A DNA stretch of 64,000 nucleotides from Luzula sylvatica (taxonomy: Eukaryota; Streptophyta; Magnoliopsida; Poales; Juncaceae), in NCBI GenBank assembly GCA_946800325.1, contig OX326959.1, positions 22,807,742-22,871,741 on the forward strand. The letters run 5' to 3'. Below the pieces are notes generated by a model, which was given only the letters and a program-made list of their open reading frames with translations, was not told the origin of the DNA and ran no database searches. Position numbers and translations under genes: made by a program. Shown piece by piece: positions 48,090-59,740 of this stretch. Positions within the stretch are counted from its first letter, which is position 1. Every line of letters begins with the position of its first letter.

Positions 48090-48425
48090 TACTCCGTTGT
48101 AACGGAACTCATATTGCGTTGTAACGGACTTGGTGGTTAGTACTTGATTTTCAGTCTGTTGAGACTCCGTTGTAACGTAGTTGATGTCCGTTGTAACGGA
48201 CTAGTGGAGTTAAGCACTCGTGATTACTCTTAACAGTCCGTTGTAACGGAGTATTAGGTCCGTTGTAACGGATCCACCAATCCGTTATAACGTACTACCT
48301 CTTTCCGTTGTAACGGAATACTCTCCGTTGTAACGGACGTTCATATCCATCTCTACGCTAGCCATAACCCTAATGTCCGTTGTAACGGAACTTAATTCCG
48401 TTGTAACGGACTATCTTCTGTGAAT
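48090..48425. repeat. Palindrome array, GTTGTAAC type
   Basis: About 11 copies of a 14-16 bp palindrome, consensus GTCCGTTGTAACGGAC, separated by 10-45 bp of unrelated sequence. Several copies have one changed outer base (CTCCGTT, TGCGTTGTAACGGAC). Confidence 0.85.
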
Positions 48426-48789
48426 TTTCTTCGTTATTTCTCATCCATTTTGATCCAAATTTTGACGCAATTGCTCCCCGTGGAACGAATCTATACAATT
48501 GCCACTGTACAAACTTAGATTACAAATTTTGTTGATTGTTCGGGGTTTTAACACAACGACATATTAAACGGTCACAAAACCCGCACATCATGCGAATCGT
48601 TTAGTAAGGGGAAATGAAATAAGATCAATGATCTTGGATTTTGTTTAGAGAATTTGGAGCACAAGATCTTGGCTTAGTTTTCTCTCTTTTAATGGAGTTG
48701 TGATTTTGGCAAGAATAGTTAGAGAGAGAAAGATAGAAATGTTCATATTTACAGAACACATAGACCCTTCTTATTTTCCAACTTTTCTG

Positions 48790-49490
48790 TACAGTCCGTC
48801 GTGACGGACATAATGATCCGTCGTGACGGACTGCAAGTCAAAACTAGATGTTACAGCAGAATATATGAAATACTACTCAGTCCGGCGTGACTGACTTATG
48901 GTCCGTCACGACGGACCTAAAGTATGCATGGGTTTCGTTCCAACGCACTGATGGTTCGTTACAACGAACCTCATACTGTGACTTTGTTTTTCTTGATAGT
49001 CCGTCATGACTGATCATTGTGCGTCGCGACGGAATTCAAGTGTGCACAAGGTCCGTCACGACTGAGTAATGTGCGTCGTGATGGACTGTCACTGTAAGTT
49101 TGATTATTTATCAACTTAAATAGTCTGTCCTGACTGAGTCAATTGCGTCGTGACGGACATCATAGGTCAGTCACAACGGATTGGTTCATCCGTTGTGACG
49201 AATAGTGTGTTCAAACTCACTGTGAGTTTGCTATGAGTTAAGGTCCGTCGTGACGCTATGTGGTCAGTCATGACGGACCTCGTTTGTAACTCACTGTGAA
49301 TTTGCTTTGAGAACTTTTTGTATTGTCCGTCGTGACGTTTATTGGTTCGTCACGACGGAATGTGGGTCTCAGTCATGACGCTTTAGTGAACCGTCATGAC
49401 AGACTGTATAGAGTGTACAGTTCTCAAGCTTCAACATGTGTGTCCGTCAGGACGGACTGGTTGTCCGTCGTGACGGACTCTACACGGTTT
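48790..49490. repeat. Palindrome array, GTCGTGAC type
   Basis: About 20 copies, consensus GTCCGTCGTGACGGAC, spacers about 15-45 bp and unrelated to each other. They lie in the U3 of the minus-strand LTR. Many copies keep both half sites; others have one damaged half. Confidence 0.85.
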
Positions 49491-49952
49491 TCACACCTTA
49501 TCTATTTTATGTTTTTCGAATATTTGTTTCTTGATCTTGAGTTATAATTCAAAGATAAGTCTAGGAATACCTATGGTTATTTTGATGAGTGTGATATCCC
49601 AACTTGCGGAAGTCTTTTACGTCTTGACTTCCTTGCTTTCTTGATGTTCTTTTGATCTCTTTTGCGAATTGCACATATATCTCTATATGTGACACTTACA
49701 CAAATTGATTAGTGTTATCGACGTTGTTTTGAGATAATCAAACAATAGGACATTTGGATCAACAAGGTTTTCTCTCGATTTTTTGTGTTGGTGGAAATGA
49801 GAAAAAGAAAGGAACACGACTGAAGAAATAAAAGTGAAGAGATAGGAGCGCAATCAAATGGCTACAACACACGTAGTAAATAAGTAAATCGAAGGCATAT
49901 AGCGCGGAAGTGTGGAAACGTGTTAAAACATCAATTTCGCTTGCGCGCGCGC

Positions 49953-49954
<2 letters not shown>

Positions 49955-49989
<35 letters not shown>

Positions 49990-50230
49990 GCTAAGAAGAA
50001 TCCATAAAAAAAATCCAAAATCCAAAATATATTGTTGAAATTAGCAATATTTATTTTTGTAATTATCAAAATATACTGTTCAAAATATGTTATTTTATTC
50101 TCAATTTTAACCATGTTAACATATTGGATTCATCAGTATATTTTGCTAATTTGAAAAATATATTTTGCAAGTTTTATTATTATATTTTGCACGCGTAGAT
50201 TTTTTTTTAATTTTTTTTTATTCTCCTTAG

Positions 50231-50299
<69 letters not shown>
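49955..50299. repeat. Simple repeats (CA)n, (TA)n
   Basis: (CA)n running into (TA)n at 49955-49989, and a (TA)n of about 65 bp at 50234-50299. The sequence between is AT-rich and non-coding. Confidence 0.9.
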
Positions 50300-50302
<3 letters not shown>

Positions 50303-50505
50303 GGAATCTAACCTACTTAATTAAGTACCAAAGTTTTGGTACTTAATGATTTTTAGCCATTAAATTTGCGTTGAGATTTGTGTTTTTTCATGATGATCAT
50401 GAAATTTTGTGCACATCATTAAATGCACAAATCTTAATGCATATCCAATGATTTAAAAACATTCAGTATCAAAATTTGTGTACTTAATTACATATGTTGG
50501 CCTCC
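50300..50505. mobile_element. Stowaway-like MITE in a (TA)n tract
   Basis: Ends GAGGGAATCTAACC and GGCCTCC are inverted, and the arms match through TAATTAAGTACCAAAGTTTTG and its reversed relative at the right end. TA on both sides is compatible with a TA duplication, though the target is itself a TA repeat. 206 bp, non-coding. Confidence 0.6.
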
Positions 50506-52008
50506 TATATATATATATATAAAAGAATGATTTTACCGATGAAAAATGGGAAATTCGAGTTTAGTCCGGGTATTATGACAATTTAAAACATCGATTAGCG
50601 TGCACTGTTAGTGAATTAATTAAGCTCGAGCAGGACAATTAAGTGGGCCAAGAATAGTTTGACAAAAATGACCAAAATCATGGCCAGAACTCTGCCACGC
50701 GTTCTTCCTATATGACTTTGAGGAAAATTAGCTAATTAGCTAATATGTGATATATAAATAAATTGCGAACAATTAGCATGTGATAAGTAACATAATTTAC
50801 AATAATAAATTGCGTGTCACGTGTTAATAGTATGTTAATTAATCATGTCGATTAATAATGATTATCCCATAGTAATATTTGGATGAAATTTTGATGAAAA
50901 TCGAGGTCACAATAAATAGTGTAATGACTCAGACACCTTACTTTAGTTTGACTCCCGCAACTCCGCCAAAGAGATGACTATTTATCTTTTATTTGATTTG
51001 ATTTTGAGAAGTACAAATTGATGCAAATTATGTAAATTTGTACTTTGTAGACATTTGTTTATGATTAAACATGTTGACAAATTTCGCAAAAATGTCGGAA
51101 ACAGTCAATAAATTCATTCATTATTTACTTCTGTGAGAATTTTGACATTTTACTTTACTTTTTTAAATTATAATGAATAGTTGCTGAGTTTAGAAACATC
51201 TCAATTCTCAAGTCAATAGTTAGTTTATGAGGGTCACTATTAATTGTGGATCTTGACAAAGATTTTTGGGGCCATATACAAAGTAACTACACATAACAAA
51301 AATTATTATGGGACCAACCAATAAAATTTAGAGGTCATGTATCATGTCCCTCAAATTCTCTCTAACATTATTTATATCATTAATTAACAATTAATTAACA
51401 TTATAATTAATAAAAATATACTATATTAATTATTAATTCATATGTAATTTAATTATATATCAATTAATCGTTAATGAAATATAACATGTAGCGTGGAATA
51501 TAAGCAGTGTTGCAAATTATTGACTTGACAATCAGCTGCCAAAATATTTTATCGATAAAAAGTATTGAACATAAAAAAGTTTTTTTTTTGTCTTTGGTAA
51601 CTTGGAGATTGCAATTGTATGGAGCAACCTCGAAGACCGCAAATGATTAAAAGATTATATTCGAGATTAATCAATGTCGAACAATGTCAAAAGAAAAATC
51701 TACATTTATTTTGGGTAAATTTATATGATTCGGTGATGGATTGATTTCGCAATGTCACGGTGTTGGGTAAAGAAAAGACATTGATGTGCCCCCATTTCTC
51801 CTTTCGGTTGGGTGCAATCATTCTTGTTCAAGCAAAATTGGATGCCCACTCCAATCATGATTCATGATTACTGATTAGGGAACTTTTGATAAAAAAAAAT
51901 TTAGATCTTGCAAAGTAAAATAAAATGGAGGACTATACTGAGAGAAAAGAAGGTCTACAGAAAAGAAGAAAAAAAAAAAGAAATTTTTACTAGCCATAAA
52001 CATGGCTA
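50506..52008. other. AT-rich intergenic DNA, nothing recognised
   Basis: No gene or well-supported repeat. Confidence 0.5.
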
Positions 52009-52559
52009 GAGTTGGCGAAATACGACTTTGATCCGAAAAAACGAATTGACCCGTCCAAACCGAAATCCGATCCAAACAAAAAAAAAAAATTGAAAATTCA
52101 GGGAACCTAGATTGAAACCGAACCGAAACAGTGATTCCAATTCGAAATCGAACCGAAACCGAATGACACGAATATTAATTCGAATCAAACCGAATGATGT
52201 GAACCTGAAATCAAATCGAAATCGAATGACCTCGAATCTGAAATCAAACCAAAACGAAATGCACAAAAAACCCGATGGATCCGAGACCCGAACGACCGAA
52301 ACTCGAACTGGTCTGCAACCAAACTGACCAGAAATCCGGATGATCCAAAAACCCGATTTCGAAAACCCGTACGACCCGAACGATATATTATTAAAATTAA
52401 AATTATTATATATTATATATTATTGTTACAATGTATCTAGCATAATCGTATAATCACTCTAAAAATGATAAATAATTGAATTGAATTAAACTTGATTTTA
52501 TTAACGTAATACAGCGAACTTAAATAGTACAAAAACAAGTCGGTTATAATACAATAACA

Positions 52560-53260
52560 GAGTGATTCGATATAAAGCTTAATTTAACACTAAAAAAAAG
52601 ATCGCAATCACATGGTTCCGACGTTGTGCAATTTAGGATTTCGCACGATGAGGGTTTCTAAGAGTCAAGGAAATATTTAAGTCGAAACGATCAAAATTGG
52701 GGTTGTTTGGTTCGGAACAACAACAACAACAAAAATAGATAAAAGATATATCGATACTAGACTCTAGGGTTTCGGGTTTGGTTTAGTATTTGTTGTGTTC
52801 TATGGTATGATCTACGACTTGGATACTCGATTGGAGCGTCTGTCACTTATCCCCTAATAAACCATAGGCTTTCGAGAGAATATTGGGTTGTTATTAGTAA
52901 TTCGTTATTTCCTCACTAAACTAACTAGAGGTTTGCTAGGTTTTTTACTTGCGACAATTCTGTCGTGGCGATTTTAATTGTCACATATTAGGTGCCTAAG
53001 TTTTGAACCGTCGGGAGAAACTCATAGTTCAAGATTTTAATAACAATTCAACTCGAATAAGCATACAAGAGTTTAATACAAATCAGATACACAAACACAA
53101 GAACCCTCAATCCTAGATGGTGAGTTTAGTTGCAAGTCACGGAAATTCTCTCACTAATTCTTTCAAGCTTACAACTCAATGGAATTTTGAGGTTGTTTAA
53201 TTCGCTCCAAAGAAGAGCCCCTGGGATTATATTTATATGCCAAGAGGGAAAAGATATGTA
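52560..53260 (-). other. Unassigned sequence, possible minus-strand promoter
   Basis: On the minus strand GGCATATAAATATAATCCC (53241-53223) resembles a TATA region, and the sequence downstream has the texture of an LTR or untranslated leader. No partner LTR or coding motif was found. Confidence 0.25.
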
Positions 53261-53295
53261 TTAAGATAGACACGGAATTAAATAATATGTATATT

Positions 53296-53298
<3 letters not shown>

Positions 53299-53382
<84 letters not shown>
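53299..53382. repeat. (TA)n microsatellite
   Basis: About 42 uninterrupted TA units. The open frame of alternating Ile and Tyr across it is an artefact of the repeat. Confidence 0.95.
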
Positions 53383-53384
<2 letters not shown>

Positions 53385-53595
53385 AAACGGTTGTATGAAG
53401 AATATAATGAAAACAAGAAAAATCAGTTGAACAAACAAAACCATCAAAAGCGGCTGCCCAAAAGCAGGTTGAATCCCGCGAATGGACTCATTTAACTTCG
53501 AAAAAAGTAGCGTTCGGACATAAATACAAGCAGGAACGCGGGTAATGAAAAAGGACTCGTGAACCTTGGAGGAGAGGATGGAGGGCTCCTTTTAT

Positions 53596-53637
53596 TGTGT
53601 GTGTGTGTGTGGTGGGGGGGGGGGGGGGGGGGGGGGG
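53596..53637. repeat. (GT)n followed by 24 G
   Basis: A GT run then GGT and 24 consecutive G (53614-53637). Long G runs can form quadruplexes and are also a common site of sequencing error. Confidence 0.9.
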
Positions 53638-53810
53638 TTTAGGGTTATTGAGCGATGAGCGCGATTCAGGTTGGTGTCAAATTATGTGTCTAAACCTAGA
53701 GCGACGGGCAAAAAGAGGGATACGAAACTATTCATTAAGAAGAATATGTGAAGTTTCAAATATCGAAAGCGCAGGAACATCAATTAATTTGGGGATTCAT
53801 CACTACAACA

Positions 53811-54360
53811 CATTTGAATATTGGAGACCAGCATTTTGGTCTCCAATGCTATTATTGATGACCATATTTTCCATTAGATATCACTAGTTGTCTCTAACTG
53901 ATATCTAATAGTGGTATTGCAGACCACCTCGCGTCCAATAATAGTTTATTGGAGACAACACTATTGACTACCACCATGTTGGTCTCCAATAATATTATTG
54001 GCGACCATCATATATATAGTCGCTAAGTCGGAGACACGACCTAGGTTGGTAGCTAATATCATTATTGGCGACAGGTACACGTGGCCGTCACCAATACTTT
54101 TTTATATATTTTTTTATTTTAAAAATTTAATATATCTAGAATCGAAATAAAAAAAAATTAAAATATCCATAATTGAAATTACAAAATATCCATCATTCAA
54201 TACCATACCAAACACAGTATTTCAATACACAATTCGCAAAAATTCGCTCGAGGCAAACATACAAAACACTCGAGGAGAACAACATACTATAATTTGTCTT
54301 TCTATTTTTCAATAGAACTAGAGATTTTCGCACTGCTTCCCTCGCCAACTCTCTATGCTC
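53811..54360. mobile_element. 5' end of a second CACTA element
   Basis: Starts CACTACAACACATTTG. The subterminal region repeats TTGGAGACCA/TGGTCTCCAAT in inverted pairs with AATA spacers up to about 54100. The other end was not found, so it is truncated. The right limit is a guess. Confidence 0.6.
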
Positions 54361-54404
54361 CTACATTATTATAATATTAAATATATTATTATTAATAATA
54401 ATAA

Positions 54405-55246
54405 GAGAAATTTTCAAAAAAACCCCTATTTTTTTGGAAACTCCAAAAAAATCTCTCTACCAAACTTTTATTTTCAAATACCCCCCTATAAGGGTTAAAA
54501 CTAATAATGAATGGTGTTAAAAAAATTTTTACCAAAATACCCTTCTATTTTCATATGCATATTTTTGTTATTTTTTCATTCATTTTATTAATTTTAAGAA
54601 AATTCATAGATAATTTTTAACATGTAGTGATTTCATTAAAATAAATCATTAAATGTTGTATTTGTATAATTTTAATATTTCATTTATTATTCATAAAAAA
54701 TTAACATCAGATGATAATAAAATAAACACCTTGAAAATATATTGATAGAAAAATATTTCATTAAACATCTATTTTTTTAATTTATTTTCTTTCTTCCTTT
54801 ATGTATTTTTTTAATAGTTTCATGATATTTTAATTTTAAATATTTGCAAGATGTTCTTTTAATATTGTTGTTCATCTTATTATTTTTTATTAGTTTTTCA
54901 AAAAATATATATATATAAAAGTCAGATATATATAATGTAGAAAATATTAAAACTATGTAAATATAACATATGATGATTATTTTTTTTTAATTATTGTAAG
55001 CTAAAAAAAATTTGGACTTTTTAAAAATTATTACCAATAACAAAAAATATTTTTTTAATTACTACATATGTTTAAAGAATGATATTTTGGTTATAAAAAA
55101 GATTAACACCATTCATGATTAATTTTTACTCCATAGGGACTATTTGAAAATAAAAGTTTGGTACAGAAATTTTTTTGGAGTTTTCAAAAAGATAGGAGTT
55201 TTTTTAGAATATCAAAAAAAAATAATGAGTTTTTTGAAAATTTTCC
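54405..55246. mobile_element. Mutator-type MITE with about 115 bp inverted ends
   Basis: The left end (AAACTCCAAAAAAATCTCTC, ACCAAACTTTTATTTTCAAA, AATGAATGGTGTT) is mirrored on the right. TAATAATAA flanks both sides (54396-54404 and 55247-55255) as a 9 bp duplication, although the target is a TAA microsatellite. Inside is AT-rich and non-coding. Confidence 0.68.
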
Positions 55247-55262
55247 TAATAATAATAATTAT

Positions 55263-55478
55263 TATTATGATGATGATTGTGGTTACTCTGTTGCCAATTT
55301 GATCCGCTAGGGCGATATCCGCTAAGGGGTTTCCAAATAGTCCCATTACGAACTTGACCCTTAAAATCCTCGCCAGTACATCATTGATTTTACTCATTGG
55401 AATAGCGTTTCTGTTCACAAGATTCGTCAAAGTGCTTATGAAATCATTGTAATTGTTTGGCACCATCACCAAATACAA
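55263..55478 (-). pseudogene. Beta-glucosidase (GH3) exon fragment
   Basis: Minus strand reading VMVPNNYNDFISTLTNLV, then IPMSKINDVLARILRVKFVM and GLFGNPLADIALADQIG. This is the conserved end of the catalytic domain of plant GH3 exo-glucosidases, which cleave glucans in the cell wall. Only this one exon is present. The frame runs into an ATT repeat and the Mutator-type MITE at 55246, and no other GH3 exon was found nearby. It is a captured or left-over fragment. Confidence 0.75.
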
Positions 55479-56392
55479 TTAAAAAATCACAAGTCATTAA
55501 AACAAAGTTTTGTTAAACTACTCGAATGACTGGAAGTCGAAACGTTCCGTAACCAATCGATTCGAAAATTGAATGGCCCGAAATCAAAAAATCAGAAAAT
55601 CAAAAAAACCTGGAACAAAATGATCTACAAATCGAACGACTCACGATCCGACTGGCCCGCAAACCAAAATTACTCGAATCTGAAATGACTCGAACTGGAT
55701 CCAAAATGATCCCAATTTGAAATGATCGGAAGCTAACCCGATCCGACCTGTGTACTTGCCTTGGGTTTTTAAAAACATGAATTGAAGGATTTAAACTTAA
55801 GAAGACTGGCAGTATTTCATATCAAGTAAATAGTATTATCGTGCACTCAGAAATTTGTCAGGAATCTACTATACTGTATAGCTACTACAATCCCCTCAAT
55901 TCCTTACAAAACAACATACATCTTAACTACTCTATGCTTTGGGACTACTGGATAGATGTAGCTTCTGAAAACATGGAGAGGAACCAAAGCCAACAATATA
56001 AAGACCTTTGGCAAACCCACGAGGCCACGAGCAATTAATAAGCTCTTGTCATGGCTCTTAATTGCAAATATTCTGTTTTAATTGGTAATATATTATTTTA
56101 TTTGAACTAGGAAGGGGCCTTGAGATATCAAATCAAAATAATAATGAGGTCATGAAAAGAGAAAACAGGGTTAGTATAAATTTTACCTGCAGGGACAGTA
56201 CGAGGGATTTGACCTTACATGCCAGATGCAAGTCTCTAATTTAGACTTTCACACAATAAAAGAAAACAGACATTTTCTTTATATATAAGACAGTAAAAAC
56301 AACACAAGAAAGGATATCTATTGTCTCATGGTTCGTGAACACTTCGTAAATGTGGAATATTTTTGAAAAGTAACCTTCAAAAGAATCTAATT
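55479..56392. other. CCGAA-rich end and intergenic DNA
   Basis: 55520-55760 is the right CCGAA-rich array of the candidate hAT-like element. The rest is intergenic. A hydrophobic minus-strand frame at 55905-56047 is discussed under rejected items. Confidence 0.4.
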
Positions 56393-56799
56393 GGCAAGAA
56401 GAACGAGAGTTTTGCCTAATTTACAAAAATAAATTTTTCGTCGAGCGCTTGACGAAAGAGAATAAACTTTCGCCAGAATATATGGCAAAAAAATCCAAAC
56501 CCTAATTTTGATCTTAATCTGAGTATTAAGAAGTTTTAACCTATTTCGTCAGAGGGTCTGGCAAAAGAGTGCAATGATTAGACGGCACCCGTCCCACGTG
56601 ACATGAATGGGCGGAAAATATGATTTGTACTTCTGGCGAAAGAGGTGTTGTTTAGTTTTTTTTTTGTTCAATTTGAATGATATATTTGATAAATTCAGAG
56701 TTGAAATTGGAAAATATTTAGAACACGGATGTTTTAGAACTTTTGAAGATCTATAATTTAGACGATTTCGTTTTATTTTTCAAGGATCATTTGCTCACT

Positions 56800-56970
56800 C
56801 AAATTCGTCGACAATATTGCAATTTTATTTGAGTTCATTTTAAACACAAATATCACAAATATCCAAAACATATCCAAAACACAAATATTCCAAAACACAA
56901 ATATCATATCCAAAACACACAAAAAACATAATATCACAATATCACAATATCACAAATATCACAAATATGA
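56800..56970. repeat. ACAAATATC-rich low-complexity stretch
   Basis: Repeated CACAAATATC and CCAAAACA words between 56860 and 56970, inside the Mutator-like element just after the C-terminal end of its gene. Confidence 0.7.
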
Positions 56971-56980
56971 TCACCCTCTA

Positions 56981-59060
56981 CTACGGCCACGACCACCTAC
57001 AGAACGTCGTGCCACGTCGTGGAACGGCACGACGTGCACGTCTAAGACCCCGCTGTGTAATCTGCGTGAGATTACCATCGTCGTCCCCGTCACTATCCGA
57101 GTCCGACGAAGTGAGGACGTGGTCATCGGCATGTGATAGGTCATTCAGTTCGTCCGTAACCTGCATGCAAGATGAGACCAAACTCTTCATAGCTTTCCTC
57201 AGTCGTTTCTTCATGTCGGGAGAGATATTCGGCCCCGCCGCGTCGCATATCATCTGAATGATCCCCGAACCCTTACGAACAACGTCGGACATATGGTTGT
57301 CATGCATTTTAAATTTAATATACGTTCGAACATAAACATTTATCATAAAAACATGAACGTACCGCAGCGACTACACTAGGCTCTCGAGGTATGTACTGTA
57401 CAGACGGATGCATCGCGGGTTGGATCGAAGACTTCACCCGTGGACGACAGTTCTCCGAAAACCATGCCATGTGTCGATGTGTCGCGATGTCGTACGAATC
57501 ACCTGGGAGAGCGGGATTTTCCGTAGCCTCATTCCACCGCTGGATGTGAGTCGCCCAATCCGCCGACCAATCCTTGCCCCGATTGTTGGTGAAACTATGC
57601 AGTTTCACCTCGGGGGAACAAGGGGGCGGAGTTAATATTTGAGAGAAATGAACATGACTTATCATTTACGAATTTGCAAGATGAGTTAAAATTATTAAGA
57701 AAATATTCAATGTAAAATATATCTGGTCAAATCCGAACTGTTGCATGACCCTCTCTGGAAGGTAGGGCTCGACGACCCAAAAACAAATCAGGGGGCACGG
57801 GGTGAAAGTGAACGCCTCGTACTGATGACAAATCGGAGGGAGGTACTGGCGAAAGTCATCTTACACGAACTACTTCACCTCATCATGAGTTAACCTATGA
57901 TTTAACAAAAAAAAATTATATGAGTTAATTAATTGTAAAAAATTAAAACAAAATAAATTTTTATATGAGTCAAACCTGTCGAAATAGTCACGCCCAACAG
58001 CAATCGCCCCTCTCTATGACATGGCAACGTCATTCTTGCGTCCGATGAACCGGATATCGAACGGTAAAGAATCGTTCATGCGCATATCCCGAAACGGTGT
58101 GATCCGAGACACATAAACCATAAATCGAGAATACGTCCACATCGCAAGAAGCATATGACATCCGCCTACCTCTTTCTTGCCCGGGTCGGTGGCCTTGCAT
58201 AGACAACGGTACAAGTAGGCCAATACCGCACTCCCCCAACTGTACTAACCAATGTCATTCATGTCCTCCATCAACGTCAAGTACATGTAATGCACGCAAT
58301 CGCCCATAAGGTCTGCAAACAATATCGTCCCGAGAAAATAAAGCATGTGAGCTCTAACATGTCTCACGACCTACAATGTGACAATCGCAAATTTGTACTT
58401 AATTGTATTATAGTTTCATCAGCCAAATATGAAAATATTACAAATATAAATTTACCTGAACGGGATCATATGGCTGAACACCTGGAACTAAATTGAAATA
58501 ATCCTGCAACCATCTCGTCCTAATCAATACATGACTACCCCTCCACAAGGTATGCTCATCCCGCTCAACCCCAGGCATGTGGCGTACGTAAGTCCTCCAA
58601 CCCGCTCCCTTGCCAGTGTCCTTGCATACCATATCCCTTAATGGGGAGACAAGGGAGGCACGAGACATTATGCAAGGTAATCGCCATCTCTCCCTGATTC
58701 ATGTGGAAGGTGTGCGTCTCCGGCCTACAAAGCTCGACCAAAATCTGGACTAATGACTCATTTATGTCCATACTACCAAGTCTGTAGCAATTGTATAGCC
58801 CCGCGGTCTAAAAAAAAGGCTGGTACTCATCGTACCATGCAAGAGGAACTGCTCCATACCGCGGACGCAACGGTAGATGCGGAACCTCCGATCCCTCCAC
58901 ATCGAATGCTCGGGACCGATGTAGGTCCTACAAGGATAGCGGGGGAGGATACTCCTGCTCCTCCTCCTCAAAGATCTCGGCTCCGGGGCCGAATACGTGC
59001 TTACCGCCACCACCACCGCGACTCAAACCATCACCCGCACCGCTGCCACTAGCTCCGAAT
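56981..59060 (-). pseudogene. Decayed plant mobile domain (MAIN-like, PMD) gene
   Basis: Minus strand in order: MTFGASGSGAGDG start near 59060; GPEHSMWRDRRFRIYRC; RPETHTFHMNQGEMAITL; DMVCKDTGKGAGWRTYV; SWGSAVLAYLYRCLC with GKKEVGGCHMLLAMWTYSRF; LICFWVVEPYLPERVMQQFG; DWATHIQRWNEATE; an acidic tail (SSDSDSDGDDDG). These blocks and their order are those of the plant mobile domain, found in MAIN/MAIL silencing factors and in transposons. AT-rich introns lie at about 57670-57720, 57890-57980 and 58370-58450. Frameshifts near 58935, 58767 and 58640 break the frame. Assignment of the domain is firm; activity is unlikely. Confidence 0.82.
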
Positions 59061-59099
59061 GTCATCAAAACTAGCTGCAAAATAATATAATAAAATAAT

Positions 59100-59740
59100 T
59101 TATTATCTAAAAATAACAATATTAAATAATATTATATAATAAAATGAAATAATATATAGTCCATAAAACTATATAATAATATTAACAATATTTAAGTAAT
59201 ATATTAAATAATAATTATTATTATTATTTATATTAAATAATAATAATTTAATACAATATATAATATAATGTAATATATAATATATAATATAATATATAAT
59301 ATAATATATAATATAATTTAATATAATCTATAATATAATATAATCTATAGTATAATAATTTCTGAAAATAATAATAATAATAAATCAAATAATAATAATA
59401 ATAATATCAAATATTAAATGATAATATAATCACAATATTAATTAAAAATATTTTCTGAAATTAAAAAAAAACGTCATACAAAACTATATAAACCATAATC
59501 AATTTAACCTAATTAACCTAATCAATTTACTAATCAATTTGTACCTAATCAGTTTAACCTAGTTAACCTAATTAAACCATAAATTTCTGAAAATAAAATA
59601 AAATAAAACAATGTGTACATATCCAATTAACCTAATCAATTTACTAATCAATTTAACCTAATGAAGAAAAAAAATATCAAACTATGAAGAAACATCGTCA
59701 AAAACTCGGTTTGTAGCTTTTTTTACAATAACACGATTTG
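59100..59740. other. AT-rich filler of the Mutator-like element
   Basis: Mostly ATAATATAAT words, then repeated TTAACCTAATCAATTTA phrases at 59500-59660. Non-coding, upstream of the mobile domain gene. Confidence 0.6.

Larger units (their letters stand above)
46892..48587 (+). mobile_element. Solo-LTR-like insertion inside another LTR
   Basis: About 1.7 kb starting TGAGGCAAATAAGG and ending CCGCACA, flanked by TGATG (46887-46891) and TCATG (48588-48592), a 5 bp duplication with one change. A CCAAT box (47273), TATAAATA (47297) and a long CT tract (about 47350-47430) give a plus-strand promoter layout. Downstream, at 48090-48425, are about 11 GTCCGTTGTAACGGAC-type palindromes. No coding region. 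The family is not recognised. Confidence 0.6.
46469..49764 (-). repeat. 5' LTR of second copia family, with a nested insert
   Basis: Plus-strand reading: starts TGTTGTTTAATTTAGACC and ends TTTGGATCAACA. It matches the solo LTR at 60142-61642 on both sides of an insert (46892-48592). Without the insert it is about 1.6 kb. The U3 part (48790-49490) contains about 20 copies of a GTCCGTCGTGACGGAC-type palindrome. Confidence 0.85.
52009..55770. mobile_element. Candidate hAT-like element with CCGAA-rich ends
   Basis: The first 370 bp and the last 250 bp are arrays of CCGAAACCGAATGAC-like words in the same style as the short element at 61893-62570. The left end AGAGTTGGCGAAAT matches the left end there (AGAGCTGGCAAAAT). 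TAAACATG (about 52000) and AAAACATG (about 55772) may be the 8 bp duplication. No transposase is visible. The inside contains unrelated insertions. The right boundary is uncertain. Confidence 0.4.

Noticed and set aside
48790..49490. Regularly repeated palindromes with unique spacers, superficially like a CRISPR array
   Set aside because: Spacers vary from about 10 to 45 bp, the repeats are imperfect and only 14-16 bp, and the setting is a plant LTR with no cas genes.
52006..52327. 86-codon (minus) and 71-codon (plus) frames with FRFDFRF or NRNSDSNSK repeats
   Set aside because: They are translations of the CCGAAACCGAAT array at a transposon end.
53169..53447. 92-codon minus-strand frame rich in Ile-Tyr
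   Set aside because: It is the translation of a (TA)n microsatellite.
55905..56047. Hydrophobic minus-strand frame of about 45 codons (RGLVGLPKVFILLALV...) ending in a stop, and an overlapping 65-codon plus-strand frame
   Set aside because: It looks protein-like, but I recognise no family, the upstream acceptor is weak, and there is no partner exon. A protein search would decide.
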